Origin: SAR202 cluster bacterium bin87
Lineage (GTDB): Bacteria; Chloroflexota; Dehalococcoidia; Lucifugimonadales; UBA3495
Assembly (NCBI GenBank): GCA_002238825.1
Contig: MPNC01000009.1
Span: 1-64,000, forward strand
Direction: 5' to 3'
Length of the DNA stretch: 64,000 nt
Every line of letters begins with the position of its first letter. Position 1 is the stretch's first letter. A program made the translations under genes and the position numbers. Below the pieces are notes generated by a model, which saw only the letters and a program-made list of their open reading frames with translations, made no database searches and was not told where the DNA came from. Shown here piece by piece: positions 53,782-62,384 of this stretch.

Positions 53782-54114
53782 ATGGCCATCACAGAGCAGC
53801 AAGTAAAAGGGGTCAAGGAGATAGTCCTCAACGGAGCGAAGCGCCATTTTCCGCCTGGTGTGCAATTCGAGGATGCGACTGTCAGCGTCATGCTCAACCG
53901 CGAGGAGGAAGAATTCCTCAACGTTGAACTCCTGTACACCGCCCCCGATCCCCTGCTGGACGGCCAGCTCATGAACACGCTCTTCCGAGTGATCGACGAG
54001 CCCATACTGGCATCCGGTGTAACCGCCCACGTGATGGTGCATTACATCTACGCCAACGACCCCACCTGGCAAAAATCACGCAAATCGCCGACCTCGCCGA
54101 TAACAAAACAATGA
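53782..54114 (+). CDS. small protein of second HEPN module
   Basis: A 110-residue protein: VKGVKEIVLNGAKRHFPPGV, then EEEFLNVELLYTAPDPLLDG and NTLFRVIDEPILASGV. Its outline matches the 96-residue protein at 45161, which also precedes a HEPN-type gene. Here a 79-base gap separates it from the next gene. ATG 53782 is preferred over 53755. Possible antitoxin; inference from repeated context. Confidence 0.65.
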   Translation: MAITEQQVKGVKEIVLNGAKRHFPPGVQFEDATVSVMLNREEEEFLNVELLYTAPDPLLDGQLMNTLFRVIDEPILASGVTAHVMVHYIYANDPTWQKSRKSPTSPITKQ

Positions 54115-54193
54115 TTGGCTCACAGGACCTTATCTGCGACACCAACGCCATCCTGGCTTCGATGGCTCCCGTTCCCAACCGGGGAGCAAAAAT

Positions 54194-54550
54194 ATGACCA
54201 CTGAAACCTACCGATCGGACAGCAGGTTCCTGCTCGCACAGGCGCAGGAGGAACTGACTGCGGGTGACGCTCGTCAGGCTTCCGAAAAGGGCTGGGGCGC
54301 AGCCGCGCAGATGATCAAAGCCGTGGCGGAGGAACGAGGTTGGGAGCACAAGCGACACGCTTTGCTGTGGCAGGTGGCCAGGCGGTTAACGCGGGAAACG
54401 GGGGATACCGACATTCGCAGGTTATTCCAAGTCGCCAGCGACCTGCACACCGACTTCTATGAGAACTTGTACGACGCGGAGTTCATCGGCGACGGGCTGG
54501 ACGACGTACGAACGCTGCTGGACAAATTGGACCCGTTATTGGAAGGCTGA
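54194..54550 (+). CDS. PaREP1/HEPN-like protein, paralogue of 2539
   Basis: A 118-residue protein with the pattern LLAQAQEELTAGDARQASEKGWGAA, RGWEHKRHALLW, ETGDTDIRRLF and LHTDFYENLYD. It is clearly paralogous to the 119-residue protein at 2539-2898 in the accessory island. HEPN-like proteins often act as RNases. It follows the small gene at 53782. AGCAAAAAT lies before ATG 54194 with GGGGAGC upstream. Confidence 0.8.
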   Translation: MTTETYRSDSRFLLAQAQEELTAGDARQASEKGWGAAAQMIKAVAEERGWEHKRHALLWQVARRLTRETGDTDIRRLFQVASDLHTDFYENLYDAEFIGDGLDDVRTLLDKLDPLLEG

Positions 54551-54559
54551 CGCAGCCAT

Positions 54560-54589
54560 TTGACGCGCCCCCGTCGTTTTTCGTAAAAT
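54560..54589 (+). promoter_or_regulatory. sigma70-type promoter of the Fe-S carrier gene
   Basis: TTGACG 54560-54565 and TAAAAT 54584-54589 with an 18-base spacer, 40 bases before the ATG at 54629. One of the best-formed promoters in the window. Confidence 0.55.
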
Positions 54590-54628
54590 CACCCTATCCA
54601 CAACTCCCACAGCGGAGGTCACCAAACC

Positions 54629-54985
54629 ATGCCCATCACACAGAACGGCGCCGAACTCACCGTAGAGATTTCGGCAAAGGCTGCCGAAAAGATCAAGTAT
54701 TTCGCCGACAAAGAAGGTCTCACCGACAATATCGGTCTGCGCGTCGCCGTCAAGGGCGGCGGCTGCTCAGGTTTGACCTACGACCTGACCATCACCGACC
54801 AGGAGCGCGAATCCGACAAGATCGTCGAGCAGTTCGGCGTCAAGGTGATGGTGGACAAGAAGTCCTACATCTACCTGGTCGGCACCCAGCTCGACTTCTC
54901 CGACGGCCTCAACGGCAAGGGCTTCATCTTCGAGAACCCCAACGCCAAGAAGGCCTGCGGCTGCGGCACCTCCTTTGCCGTGTAG
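54629..54985 (+). CDS. A-type Fe-S carrier protein (HesB/IscA/ErpA)
   Basis: A 118-residue protein that transfers Fe-S clusters to apo-proteins. The three cluster cysteines are in GGGCSGLTYDL and KKACGCGTSF, and FSDGLNGKGFIFENPNA is the classic family block. No isc or suf genes are adjacent. It precedes the YgfZ/GcvT-like gene, whose family works in Fe-S enzyme repair, which makes functional sense. The GGAGGTCACC ribosome-binding site lies upstream. Confidence 0.96.
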   Translation: MPITQNGAELTVEISAKAAEKIKYFADKEGLTDNIGLRVAVKGGGCSGLTYDLTITDQERESDKIVEQFGVKVMVDKKSYIYLVGTQLDFSDGLNGKGFIFENPNAKKACGCGTSFAV

Positions 54986-55017
54986 CCGGCACACCCAAAC
55001 CCGATACGACGCGGCGC

Positions 55018-55042
55018 AGGGGCGGGTTGCAGACCCGCCCCT
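55018..55042 (+). terminator. gene-end hairpin
   Basis: AGGGGCGGGT 55018-55027 and ACCCGCCCCT 55033-55042 form a perfect 10-bp stem. No T tract; same design as the hairpins at 29022 and 32591. Confidence 0.6.
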
Positions 55043-55068
55043 GTTGCGTATCCGATTGCACTCAACCC

Positions 55069-55095
55069 GTCATTGCGAGCGAAGCGCGGCAATCT
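55069..55095. repeat. half copy of the 91-bp element
   Basis: GTCATTGCGAGCGAAGCG followed by CGGCAATCTCG matches only the left arm of the 91-bp family; the right arm is missing. Confidence 0.6.
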
Positions 55096-55128
55096 CGCCG
55101 ACCGCGCATCACGTTTCCGGAGGCACCC

Positions 55129-56307
55129 ATGACCACCACCGCCGTTGATGCCAATATGCCCGAACAGCTCCGGGCCTCCGAGTTCCAGGCTGCCACCGAG
55201 CGCGCCGCCGTTTATCCCGACGACGCCGGCATCCTGCTGCTCACCGGCGAGGACGCGCGCGACTTGCTCAATCGCCTCTCCACCAACGAGATCGACCCGG
55301 ACGCGCCGGCCGGCGAGGTCGCCGTGACCGTGCTCACCAGCGATCGCGGCCGCATCGTCGACCTGGTGTACGTCATCCACTGCGGCGACCACCAGGTCAT
55401 GCTCACCAGCCCGGGCCAGCAGCAGAACGTCATCGACTTCCTGGACAAGTACACCATCATGGAGGACCTGGAGGTCGAGGACATCACGGAGCAGACCTCT
55501 CTGCTCACGGTGACTGGGCCGGAGGCAACGGAGATTCTCCGAGCGGTACTGGACGGGGGCAACTTCTCAATGGACCCAAGGCCTGGAGCCATACTGGACA
55601 CCGAACCCGCCGGCGCCGCGCACGACGTGTTCGTCGGCGACCCGATGGAGGGTGAGCGCTCCTTTCGCGCCTGGCTGGTCATCCCGCCCGTCGATGCTGA
55701 AAACAGTGAGCATCCGCCGACCTACCACCTGATCTATCCGGACACCCTGATCGAGCGCGAAGTGTCACCGTACGCCACGGAAGAGCGCGGCATTGCACAC
55801 CTGGAAGCAGCCGGCGCGGCGAGCATCAGCGCCGCCACCGCCGAGGCCCTGCGCATCGCCCAGGCCCGGCCGGCGTACGGCAGCGAGATGAGCGACACCT
55901 ACAACCCCCTGGAGGCCGGCCTCATCGGCGCCATCGACTTCCACAAGGGCTGCTACATCGGCCAGGAGGTCATCGCCCGCCTGGACACCTACCACAAGGT
56001 GCAGAAGTACCTGGTGTCGTTGAGCTTCGACGCTGGTCCGGCCCAGGCCGGCGCGCTGCCCGGATCACGACTGGTCAACGACGATGGCGCGGCCATGGGC
56101 GTGGTCACCTCCGCAACGGTGGTTCCATCTGCGGACGGCGCTCGCATAATCGGGCTGGGTTACGTGCGCACGGCGGCGGTGGAGATCGGCGGCACGCTGC
56201 GGGTGGTCGCTGAGGAAGAGAACGGCGACGGCGACACCTGCATCACGGCTTGCATCACCGCGCAGCCACTGCTCTTCGGTCCAGAGAAGCCGGGGACGGG
56301 GCAGTAG
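55129..56307 (+). CDS. YgfZ/GcvT-like folate-binding protein
   Basis: A 392-residue protein of the aminomethyltransferase family. GILLLTGEDARDLLNRLSTNE opens the fold, and HKGCYIGQEVIARLDTY (near residue 272) is the KGCxxGQE signature of YgfZ, which uses tetrahydrofolate in assembly or repair of Fe-S enzymes. The C-terminal domain is shorter. GGAGGC precedes ATG 55129. It follows the Fe-S carrier gene, fitting a shared role. Confidence 0.93.
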   Translation: MTTTAVDANMPEQLRASEFQAATERAAVYPDDAGILLLTGEDARDLLNRLSTNEIDPDAPAGEVAVTVLTSDRGRIVDLVYVIHCGDHQVMLTSPGQQQNVIDFLDKYTIMEDLEVEDITEQTSLLTVTGPEATEILRAVLDGGNFSMDPRPGAILDTEPAGAAHDVFVGDPMEGERSFRAWLVIPPVDAENSEHPPTYHLIYPDTLIEREVSPYATEERGIAHLEAAGAASISAATAEALRIAQARPAYGSEMSDTYNPLEAGLIGAIDFHKGCYIGQEVIARLDTYHKVQKYLVSLSFDAGPAQAGALPGSRLVNDDGAAMGVVTSATVVPSADGARIIGLGYVRTAAVEIGGTLRVVAEEENGDGDTCITACITAQPLLFGPEKPGTGQ

Positions 56308-56335
56308 GTGTAGTCATCGGGATAAGGGGGTAGGA

Positions 56336-56620
56336 ATGTTCAGGACCGTCAAAGCAAAATTTATCAATGGCGCTCTGGTTCCCATTGAGACCCTTGACCT
56401 CAAGGAGGGAGACGAAGTCCTGGTCACCGTGGACACCAAAACCGCCGTGTCCGCCATGTCTGCAGAGGAAATGACCGAACGGTCAAAGGCGGCCGGCGGC
56501 GGTTGGATAGGAGGCGGCATCGACGGCGAGGAGTTGAAACGGCTGCTTTACACTTCCCGTCATCGCGGCCTCGACTGTGATTGCATCTACTGCGCCCCGA
56601 AGACGTCAGCAAATGAGTAG
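56336..56620 (+). CDS. AF2212-like antitoxin
   Basis: A 94-residue protein. The N-terminal VKAKFINGALVPIETLDLKE, then GDEVLVTVD, is the AF2212-type antitoxin barrel that binds the operator; the tail (AEEMTERSKAAGGGWIGG, ELKRLLYTSRHRG) would contact the toxin. It overlaps the PIN gene by 8 bases. One of three PIN pairs in the window. Confidence 0.85.
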   Translation: MFRTVKAKFINGALVPIETLDLKEGDEVLVTVDTKTAVSAMSAEEMTERSKAAGGGWIGGGIDGEELKRLLYTSRHRGLDCDCIYCAPKTSANE

Positions 56621-57005
56621 CCTCCTGGACACCGACTGGGCTATTGACTATCTGAACCGTGTCGCTGACACCATACAACGCGTAGATGAGCTGCGTCCCG
56701 ACGGTATCGTCATCAGTATCATTTCTGTGGCAGAGTTGTACGAGGGGGTGCTGAACAGCCACAACCCGGAACGACGCGAAAGAGCACTGCAAGATTTCCT
56801 GCGCCCATTTCGCATCATTGGCCTGGACGTCCCCATCTGCCGGATATTCGGCGTCGAGCGCGCGAGGCTCCGCGCCACGGGAACCCTCATCCCGGACATG
56901 GACCTGCTCATCGGAGCCACCGCCTTGCACCACGACCTGACGCTCCTGAGCAACAACCGGCGGCACTTCGAGCGGTTGCAGGGCCTGCGCATCATATCGG
57001 TTTGA
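56613..57005 (+). CDS. PIN-domain toxin, VapC-like
   Basis: A 130-residue PIN RNase. SSLLDTDWAIDYLNRV supplies the first Asp, SIISVAELYEGVLNS the Glu, IPDMDLLIGATALHHDL the second acidic pair and LLSNNRRHFERL the last block. ATG 56613 within the antitoxin frame (overlap 8 bases) is preferred over an upstream in-frame start at 56577. The toxin probably cuts tRNA or rRNA. Confidence 0.9.
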   Translation: MSSLLDTDWAIDYLNRVADTIQRVDELRPDGIVISIISVAELYEGVLNSHNPERRERALQDFLRPFRIIGLDVPICRIFGVERARLRATGTLIPDMDLLIGATALHHDLTLLSNNRRHFERLQGLRIISV

Positions 57006-57022
57006 CCCCTCCGGCCACGATC

Positions 57023-58705
57023 ATGGCTTCTCCAACCAACCCCAACACTCCACAAAGCTACGCGCCCCTGACTGAATACCTGGGGCGCTGGCTGGCTGCT
57101 GCTCCCGCAGCGGGCCTGTCCATTTCCGTCACCGACCGGCGCGAGACCCGGTTCACCGCCGGCGTCGGGTATGCCGACCTGGCGGCGCGCAGCCCGGTGC
57201 TGGCCGGCACTACCTTCCAGATCGGCAGCATCGGCAAGTCTTTCACCGCCCTGGCCCTGCTGCAACTGGTGCAGGCCGGCCGGCTGGATCTCAACGCTCC
57301 CATCAGCACGCACCTGCCCTGGCTGGCCATGCCCTCCCGCTACGGCCCGATCACCCTCCGGCACCTGCTGAGCCACACCGCCGGCCTGCCCGCGGGCACC
57401 GACTTCGCCCCCGCCGCCCGCTACGAGGGTTACGCCCTGCGGGACACCGAGGCCGCCTGGGAACCCGGCTCCCGGTTCCACTATTCCAACACCGGCTACA
57501 AGCTGCTGGGCTGGTTGCTGGAAGACGTGACGGGGCTGGATTACGGCAGCATAATCCGCCAGCGGGTCCTGGAACCGCTGGGCATGCACGCCAGCCATCC
57601 GGTGATCAGCCATCGCACCTGGCACGACATGGCCACCGGCTACGTGGACCTCCACGACGATCGCCCGCGCCGGCTGGACGACACCCTCATCCCGGCCCAC
57701 TGGTCAGAATACGCCGTCGGCGACGGCAGCCAGGTCTCCACGGTCGGGGACATGGCGCGCTACGCCCGGCTGTGGCTCAACGACGGTCGTGGCGAACTCG
57801 GCCCAGTTGTTTCGCCGGCGCTGTACCGCCAGATGACCACGCCGACCATCGCAATGCCAAGGGGCGAAGCTGAAGAGGATTACCGCTACGGCTTCGGGAT
57901 CATATCCCACCGGGGCTGTGGCCACCATTTCATCGGCCACGGCGGCGGTACCGTCGGCTTCCGGTCCATCATGATCACCGACCAGACGGACGGGTTGGGT
58001 GTCGTCATATTGTGCAACGGCTCCAGCGTTGACCTGTATCCGGCGGCACGGTTCGCTCTCCAGGTAGCGTCCGCGGTCCGCGACGGCGACTCGATTCCGG
58101 AAGCGCCGGCGTTGTCGGACCCCACTCGGGTTGAATCTGCCGACCGCTACGCCGGCCACTTCATCGACGAGGCATCCGGCGCCGCTCTGACCGTAACCGC
58201 CCGGGACGGCCGGCTTCTGTTGCACCGCCAGGACCGGCCCGACATCACCCTGGAGCACATCGGCGGCAACACCTTCTGCGTGCCCGATGACGACTTCGAC
58301 CCGTTCCCCCTGCGCTTCCGCGCGCCTGAGGATGCTGGCCATGATGTCCCGATGGTCGAGATGCACCACGGCCCCACCGTCTACGTCCGGGATGGCGCCA
58401 CGCCCCTGGCGGTCGCCGCGCCCTATCCTCCGGAATGGAACACTTTCCCGGGACACTACCGCAGCCACGCCCCCTACCTGACCAGCTTTCGCGTCATCCT
58501 GCGCCGGGGCCGGCTCTACCTGGCGTGGCCCAACGGCGGCGAGGAACCGCTGACGCCACGGGCCGGCGAACCCGCAGCATCGCCGCGGTTTGACATCGGT
58601 CCGGTGGGCGAACCCACCGCCGAGTGGATCAGGTTCGATACCGTGGTCGGGAGCCGGGCCCTGCGCGCCCGTTGGGCCGGCGGGGGCAGTTTCTACCGGG
58701 TGTAG
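57023..58705 (+). CDS. beta-lactamase-fold serine hydrolase
   Basis: A 560-residue protein. The catalytic motif SxxK is in FQIGSIGKSFTAL, and YxN in FHYSNTGYKLLGWLLED. The HxG-type block is GHHFIGHGGGTVGF. The C-terminal third (YAGHFIDEASGAALTVTAR) is the lipocalin-like domain found after class C-type hydrolases. No signal peptide is seen. Such proteins are esterases or D-peptidases. ATG 57023 is used; a TTG at 57002 would overlap the PIN stop. Confidence 0.93.
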   Translation: MASPTNPNTPQSYAPLTEYLGRWLAAAPAAGLSISVTDRRETRFTAGVGYADLAARSPVLAGTTFQIGSIGKSFTALALLQLVQAGRLDLNAPISTHLPWLAMPSRYGPITLRHLLSHTAGLPAGTDFAPAARYEGYALRDTEAAWEPGSRFHYSNTGYKLLGWLLEDVTGLDYGSIIRQRVLEPLGMHASHPVISHRTWHDMATGYVDLHDDRPRRLDDTLIPAHWSEYAVGDGSQVSTVGDMARYARLWLNDGRGELGPVVSPALYRQMTTPTIAMPRGEAEEDYRYGFGIISHRGCGHHFIGHGGGTVGFRSIMITDQTDGLGVVILCNGSSVDLYPAARFALQVASAVRDGDSIPEAPALSDPTRVESADRYAGHFIDEASGAALTVTARDGRLLLHRQDRPDITLEHIGGNTFCVPDDDFDPFPLRFRAPEDAGHDVPMVEMHHGPTVYVRDGATPLAVAAPYPPEWNTFPGHYRSHAPYLTSFRVILRRGRLYLAWPNGGEEPLTPRAGEPAASPRFDIGPVGEPTAEWIRFDTVVGSRALRARWAGGGSFYRV

Positions 58706-58738
58706 CCTGAGCGCCGCCCAGCGAATCCCCTACGCAGG

Positions 58739-58744
58739 TATAAT
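58739..58744 (+). promoter_or_regulatory. possible -10 box of the third Uma2 gene
   Basis: A perfect TATAAT, 62 bases before ATG 58806. No clear -35 element. Confidence 0.35.
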
Positions 58745-58805
58745 CGACTTCAACACCTGCCCGATCGCCAACGGGCCCAACACGCCGCGCCAGGCGAGGT
58801 TCAAC

Positions 58806-59522
58806 ATGACCACCGCCAAAACACCCCAATCCCCGCCTGACTTCACGCTCCCGGATCCTCCAAAGACTCCGGACGAAAAGATGACCGCCTCCAAACATCT
58901 GTCCATCACCGGCAGCGCCCATTTCCTGGTACAACATCTCGGAAACGCCGACACCACCATTGTGGGATCTGACCTCTACATCACCTCGGTTCCTACTGGC
59001 GAGCTTGCGGACATGACCGGAGTGCCTTACCCCGACCTGATGATCGCCCTTAACGCCGACCCAGTCCTCTACGAGGCCCACAACGGCTACGTCATCTCCG
59101 AGCAGGGCAAGCCACCCGATTTCGTACTGGAGGTCGCCTCGCGATCAACTGGACGGAGGGACACCATCGACAAACGCGTCATCTACGCCGGGTTGGGCGT
59201 TCCGGAGTACTGGCGGTTCGACGAGACTGGTCACTACCACGGCGCTCGTCTGGCCGGGGACCGGCTGTCGGACGGCCGGTACGAGCCGATCACGATTGAT
59301 GAACTGCCCGACGGGAGCCTGCAGGGCCATAGCGCTGTCCTGAACGTGAACCTGCGCTGGACCAGCGGACAACTGGGCTGGCACGACCCGAACACTGGAG
59401 AACACGTCCCCACCATGGAGTCGGAACGCGCGGCCCTCGCCCAGGAGCAACAGGCCCGCGCACAGGCTGAAGCCAGGGTACGGGAGCTGGAAGAACAGAT
59501 CCGCCAACTGCGCGGCGAATGA
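58806..59522 (+). CDS. Uma2-family (DUF820) protein with coiled-coil tail
   Basis: A 238-residue Uma2 protein. MTGVPYPDLMIALNADPVLY, PDFVLEVASRSTGRRDTIDK and YAGLGVPEYWRFDETGHYHG are the family blocks; the Glu-x-Ala-Ser core lacks the usual Lys, which may impair catalysis. The last 40 residues form a Gln/Glu/Ala-rich coiled coil (ERAALAQEQQARAQAEARV). Start at MTTAKTPQSPPDF. Confidence 0.88.
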   Translation: MTTAKTPQSPPDFTLPDPPKTPDEKMTASKHLSITGSAHFLVQHLGNADTTIVGSDLYITSVPTGELADMTGVPYPDLMIALNADPVLYEAHNGYVISEQGKPPDFVLEVASRSTGRRDTIDKRVIYAGLGVPEYWRFDETGHYHGARLAGDRLSDGRYEPITIDELPDGSLQGHSAVLNVNLRWTSGQLGWHDPNTGEHVPTMESERAALAQEQQARAQAEARVRELEEQIRQLRGE

Positions 59523-59606
59523 CCAAAGTCAAGAGCAGCGGAAACTACCGAGACACGTTCTGCTGGGAGATCCTTCGGCTCCCCGAGCATCACTCCGAAA
59601 CGATCT

Positions 59607-60176
59607 TCACGCCGGCCGTATCCGCCCGTCCTCGCCGGCCGTCAGCAACGCCTCGAATTTGTAACCCCGATCCCGAATGGCCGCGCTGCCGCCCTCGTTG
59701 CGGTCCAGCAGCGCCAGCACCAGACCCACGGTGCAGCCGGCTTCTTCCGCCGCGTCGATGGCGTGGAACAGCGACCCGCCGGTGGTGCACGCGTCGTCCA
59801 CTATGGCAACGGTTGACCCCTCCGGCAGCGGCCCCTCGATCATCTGGCCCATGCCGTAGCCCTTGGCTTCCTTGCGCACTATGAACGCTGACAGCGGCGT
59901 CCCCTGCTGCCACGACGCCATGGCTGCCGCGGTCACGATGGGGTCTGCGCCCAGGGTCGGCCCGCCGATGGCGTCGACGCCGGCTGTCGCCAGCAGCGGC
60001 AGCAGCGCGTTGCCGATCAGATGCGCTCCCTCCGGGTCCAGGCTGAGCAGTCGCCCATCGAAGTAGTACGCGCTCTTCTTGCCCGACGACAGCGTGAAAT
60101 CCCCGTACCGGATCGCGCCCCGTTCCACGGCCAGTTCCAGCAATCGATCCGATATGCCTTCCGCTTGGGTGTTCAT
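59607..60176 (-). CDS. pyrE: orotate phosphoribosyltransferase
   Basis: A 189-residue enzyme that joins orotate and PRPP to make OMP in pyrimidine synthesis. SGKKSAYYFDGRLLSLDPEG, GADPIVTAAAMAS, RKEAKGYG and the PRPP-binding VAIVDDACTTGGS are all present. Downstream of nadD on the minus strand with a gap of about 17 bases. The start at MNTQAEGIS is used, as the longer frame is not homologous. Confidence 0.96.
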   Translation of the reverse strand: MNTQAEGISDRLLELAVERGAIRYGDFTLSSGKKSAYYFDGRLLSLDPEGAHLIGNALLPLLATAGVDAIGGPTLGADPIVTAAAMASWQQGTPLSAFIVRKEAKGYGMGQMIEGPLPEGSTVAIVDDACTTGGSLFHAIDAAEEAGCTVGLVLALLDRNEGGSAAIRDRGYKFEALLTAGEDGRIRPA

Positions 60177-60193
60177 ACGCGCTCCGTTGTTCC

Positions 60194-60832
60194 TCAATCC
60201 AGGGATTTGTACAGCTCTTGCTTGGCGATATATTTCGCCACCGCGTCCGGTATCTGGTAGCGGGTGGACTGTCCGGCGGCCAATACGCGACGCAGTTCCG
60301 ACGCGCTGAAGTCGACCCTGGGGCCGGCCACCGACACTACCGCGCCGGCATCCAGCGCCTCCGAGAAGTTCTCCCGCAGCGCGGCTATGCCCCCCTCGGG
60401 GCCGCCCGGCCGCTCGATCACCGCCAGACGGCAAAGTTCCAGGATGGCATCCGGTTCCTTCCAGCGGTGGAACTGGTCCAGCACGTCCGACCCGACGATG
60501 AAGTACAGTTCCGTATCGGCTGGAAACCCGAACCGCAGTTCCCGCAGCGTATCCACCGTGTACGTCGCGCCGGTGCGCCTGATCTCGCAATCGGACACGC
60601 AGAAGCCGGGGTTATCGGCCACCGCCAGCTGCACCATCTTCAGCCGATGCGACGCCGGCGTGATGCGCTGACCCGACTTGAGCCACGGCTCGCCCGCCGG
60701 CAGGAACATCACGGACTCGAGATCCAGCGCAACGCGCGCCGTTTCGGCGATCAGCAGGTGGCCCAGATGCGGCGGATCAAACGTCCCGCCGAGGATTCCG
60801 ATGCGTCGTCGGTCGGGTTCCCCTGCGGGCAT
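60194..60832 (-). CDS. nadD: nicotinate-nucleotide adenylyltransferase
   Basis: A 212-residue enzyme that adenylates nicotinate mononucleotide in NAD synthesis. GILGGTFDPPHLGHLLIAE holds the HxGH motif; GSDVLDQFHRWKEPD and DFSASELRRVL (the ISSTxIR-type motif) follow. The start ATG at 60832 overlaps the obgE stop in TGATG; three further in-frame codons lie upstream. It lies between obgE and pyrE, so the three form one run. Confidence 0.96.
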   Translation of the reverse strand: MPAGEPDRRRIGILGGTFDPPHLGHLLIAETARVALDLESVMFLPAGEPWLKSGQRITPASHRLKMVQLAVADNPGFCVSDCEIRRTGATYTVDTLRELRFGFPADTELYFIVGSDVLDQFHRWKEPDAILELCRLAVIERPGGPEGGIAALRENFSEALDAGAVVSVAGPRVDFSASELRRVLAAGQSTRYQIPDAVAKYIAKQELYKSLD

Positions 60833-62139
60833 CAGAACCACTCCAGCTCAGCATCGCCAATGCGGATGGTGTCCCCGGCCTCGATGCCAGCCTCCGCCAG
60901 CCTTTGCGCTATGCCGAGCCGGCTCATCTCCCGCCACAACTGCAACATCACGCGGTAGTCGCGCATGTCAGCGCGGCCGGTGAGCCGCTCCAGCCTTTCC
61001 GACTCCACCACGTAGACGTCGCCATCCAGGTGGATCCCCAGCGGAGGCCGTTCGCGGGCAGCGTTGGCAACCGGGGCCTCGCCCTCCCACTCGGAGGCGT
61101 CGATTCCCTGGCGCGGCGCTTCAGCCAGTATGCGCACCAGCTCGCCGAGCAAACCGTCCAGTCCCGCGCCCGACACCGATGAAATGAAGTGGATATGAGT
61201 TTCATCTTCGCCGGCTACGAAACCATGGTCCATGGCCATTGCGCGGCGCAACTCTTCCTCGATGACGTCCCGCAACTCGTAGGTCTCGGTGGTGTCCAGC
61301 TTGCTCACCGCCACCACCTGGGGCTTGGCGGCCAGCATCGGGCTGAACTCGCGCAACTCGCGGTTGAGCATCAGGAAATCGCCGGCTGGATCGTCAGACA
61401 TGCCGTCGATCAGGTGCACGTACGCCCGGGCCCGTTCCGCGTGTCTCAGGAACTGGTGTCCCAGGCCGATGCCGCGGTGCGCGCCCTCCAGCAGGCCGGG
61501 GATCTCCATCATCACGAAGTCCTGCCCGCCGTGGGTCACCACGCCCAGCACCGGCTCCACCGTGGTGAAGGGGTAGTCGGCGACCTTTGGTTTCGCCGCC
61601 GAGCAACGCGAGATCAGCGTGGACTTGCCAGCATTGGGCTTGGCCAGCAGACCCACATCGGCCAGCAGTTTGAGCTCCAGCCACAGCACGGCGTACTCGC
61701 CCTTATCGCCTGATTCCGACAGCATGGGTTCCTGGTTGGTCGATGACACGAACCGGGCGTTGCCCCAACCACCCTTGCCCCCCTGGGCCACCAGCACCGG
61801 TTCCTCGGTGGTAACGTCCGCCAGGAAGTCCTTGGTCCCGTCCCGGTGCATCCGCCAGACGACCGTACCCAGGGGCACGCGGATCTCGGTGTCCTTTCCG
61901 TTGGCGCCGCGCTGGTCCTTACCCTTGCCGTGGATGCCACGATCCAGGTAGAAGGTGCTGTTGAACTTCAGGTGCAGCAACGTGTTGATGGATGAGTCGC
62001 CAACGATATACGCGCTGCCGCCATCGCCACCGTCGCCGCCATCCGGTCCGCCGCGGGGCTGGTACTTGAGCCGCAGGAAGCTGATGCAGCCATCTCCACC
62101 ATTCCCGGCCTTAACGTTGATTCTAACTGTATCGATCAT
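60832..62139 (-). CDS. obgE: Obg-family GTPase
   Basis: A 435-residue ribosome-associated GTPase. The Gly-rich Obg domain occupies about 1-158 (GGPDGGDGGDGGSAYIV), the G domain 159-335 with AKPNAGKSTLI, DYPFTTVEPVLGVV and EIPGLLEGAHRGIGLGHQFL, and a short OCT domain closes it (LERLTGRADMRDYRVMLQLW). It is important for ribosome assembly and growth control. The upstream 245 bases hold its promoter. Confidence 0.97.
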   Translation of the reverse strand: MIDTVRINVKAGNGGDGCISFLRLKYQPRGGPDGGDGGDGGSAYIVGDSSINTLLHLKFNSTFYLDRGIHGKGKDQRGANGKDTEIRVPLGTVVWRMHRDGTKDFLADVTTEEPVLVAQGGKGGWGNARFVSSTNQEPMLSESGDKGEYAVLWLELKLLADVGLLAKPNAGKSTLISRCSAAKPKVADYPFTTVEPVLGVVTHGGQDFVMMEIPGLLEGAHRGIGLGHQFLRHAERARAYVHLIDGMSDDPAGDFLMLNRELREFSPMLAAKPQVVAVSKLDTTETYELRDVIEEELRRAMAMDHGFVAGEDETHIHFISSVSGAGLDGLLGELVRILAEAPRQGIDASEWEGEAPVANAARERPPLGIHLDGDVYVVESERLERLTGRADMRDYRVMLQLWREMSRLGIAQRLAEAGIEAGDTIRIGDAELEWF

Positions 62140-62384
62140 CTGGGTCTCAACTTCTTAAAGATAGCGTTAATGGTAGTAAAGGCGTGGATATGGTTGATAA
62201 CCCTGCGTGATGGGCATGGTTTTTCCGTGGATAAGTCGTCGTTCCGAGTGGGAAAGCGCGTCGTTGAAACCCGAAAAGATGGACGGTGTTGTTGACAGGA
62301 TAGGTTGGGCGGGAAGTAGGGAAGGCAGCATCAACGGAAGCGCTGAAGTTATTCGCGGAATATGCACGCCAAATAGGGCTGTCA
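62140..62384. other. gene-free stretch with DnaA-box-like 9-mers
   Basis: Upstream of obgE. Holds CGTGGATAA (62226-62234, one mismatch from a DnaA box on the minus strand) and GGTTGATAA (62192-62200). Two similar motifs lie in the start of the adjacent PIN gene. AT-richness is only moderate. Function unknown. Confidence 0.35.
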
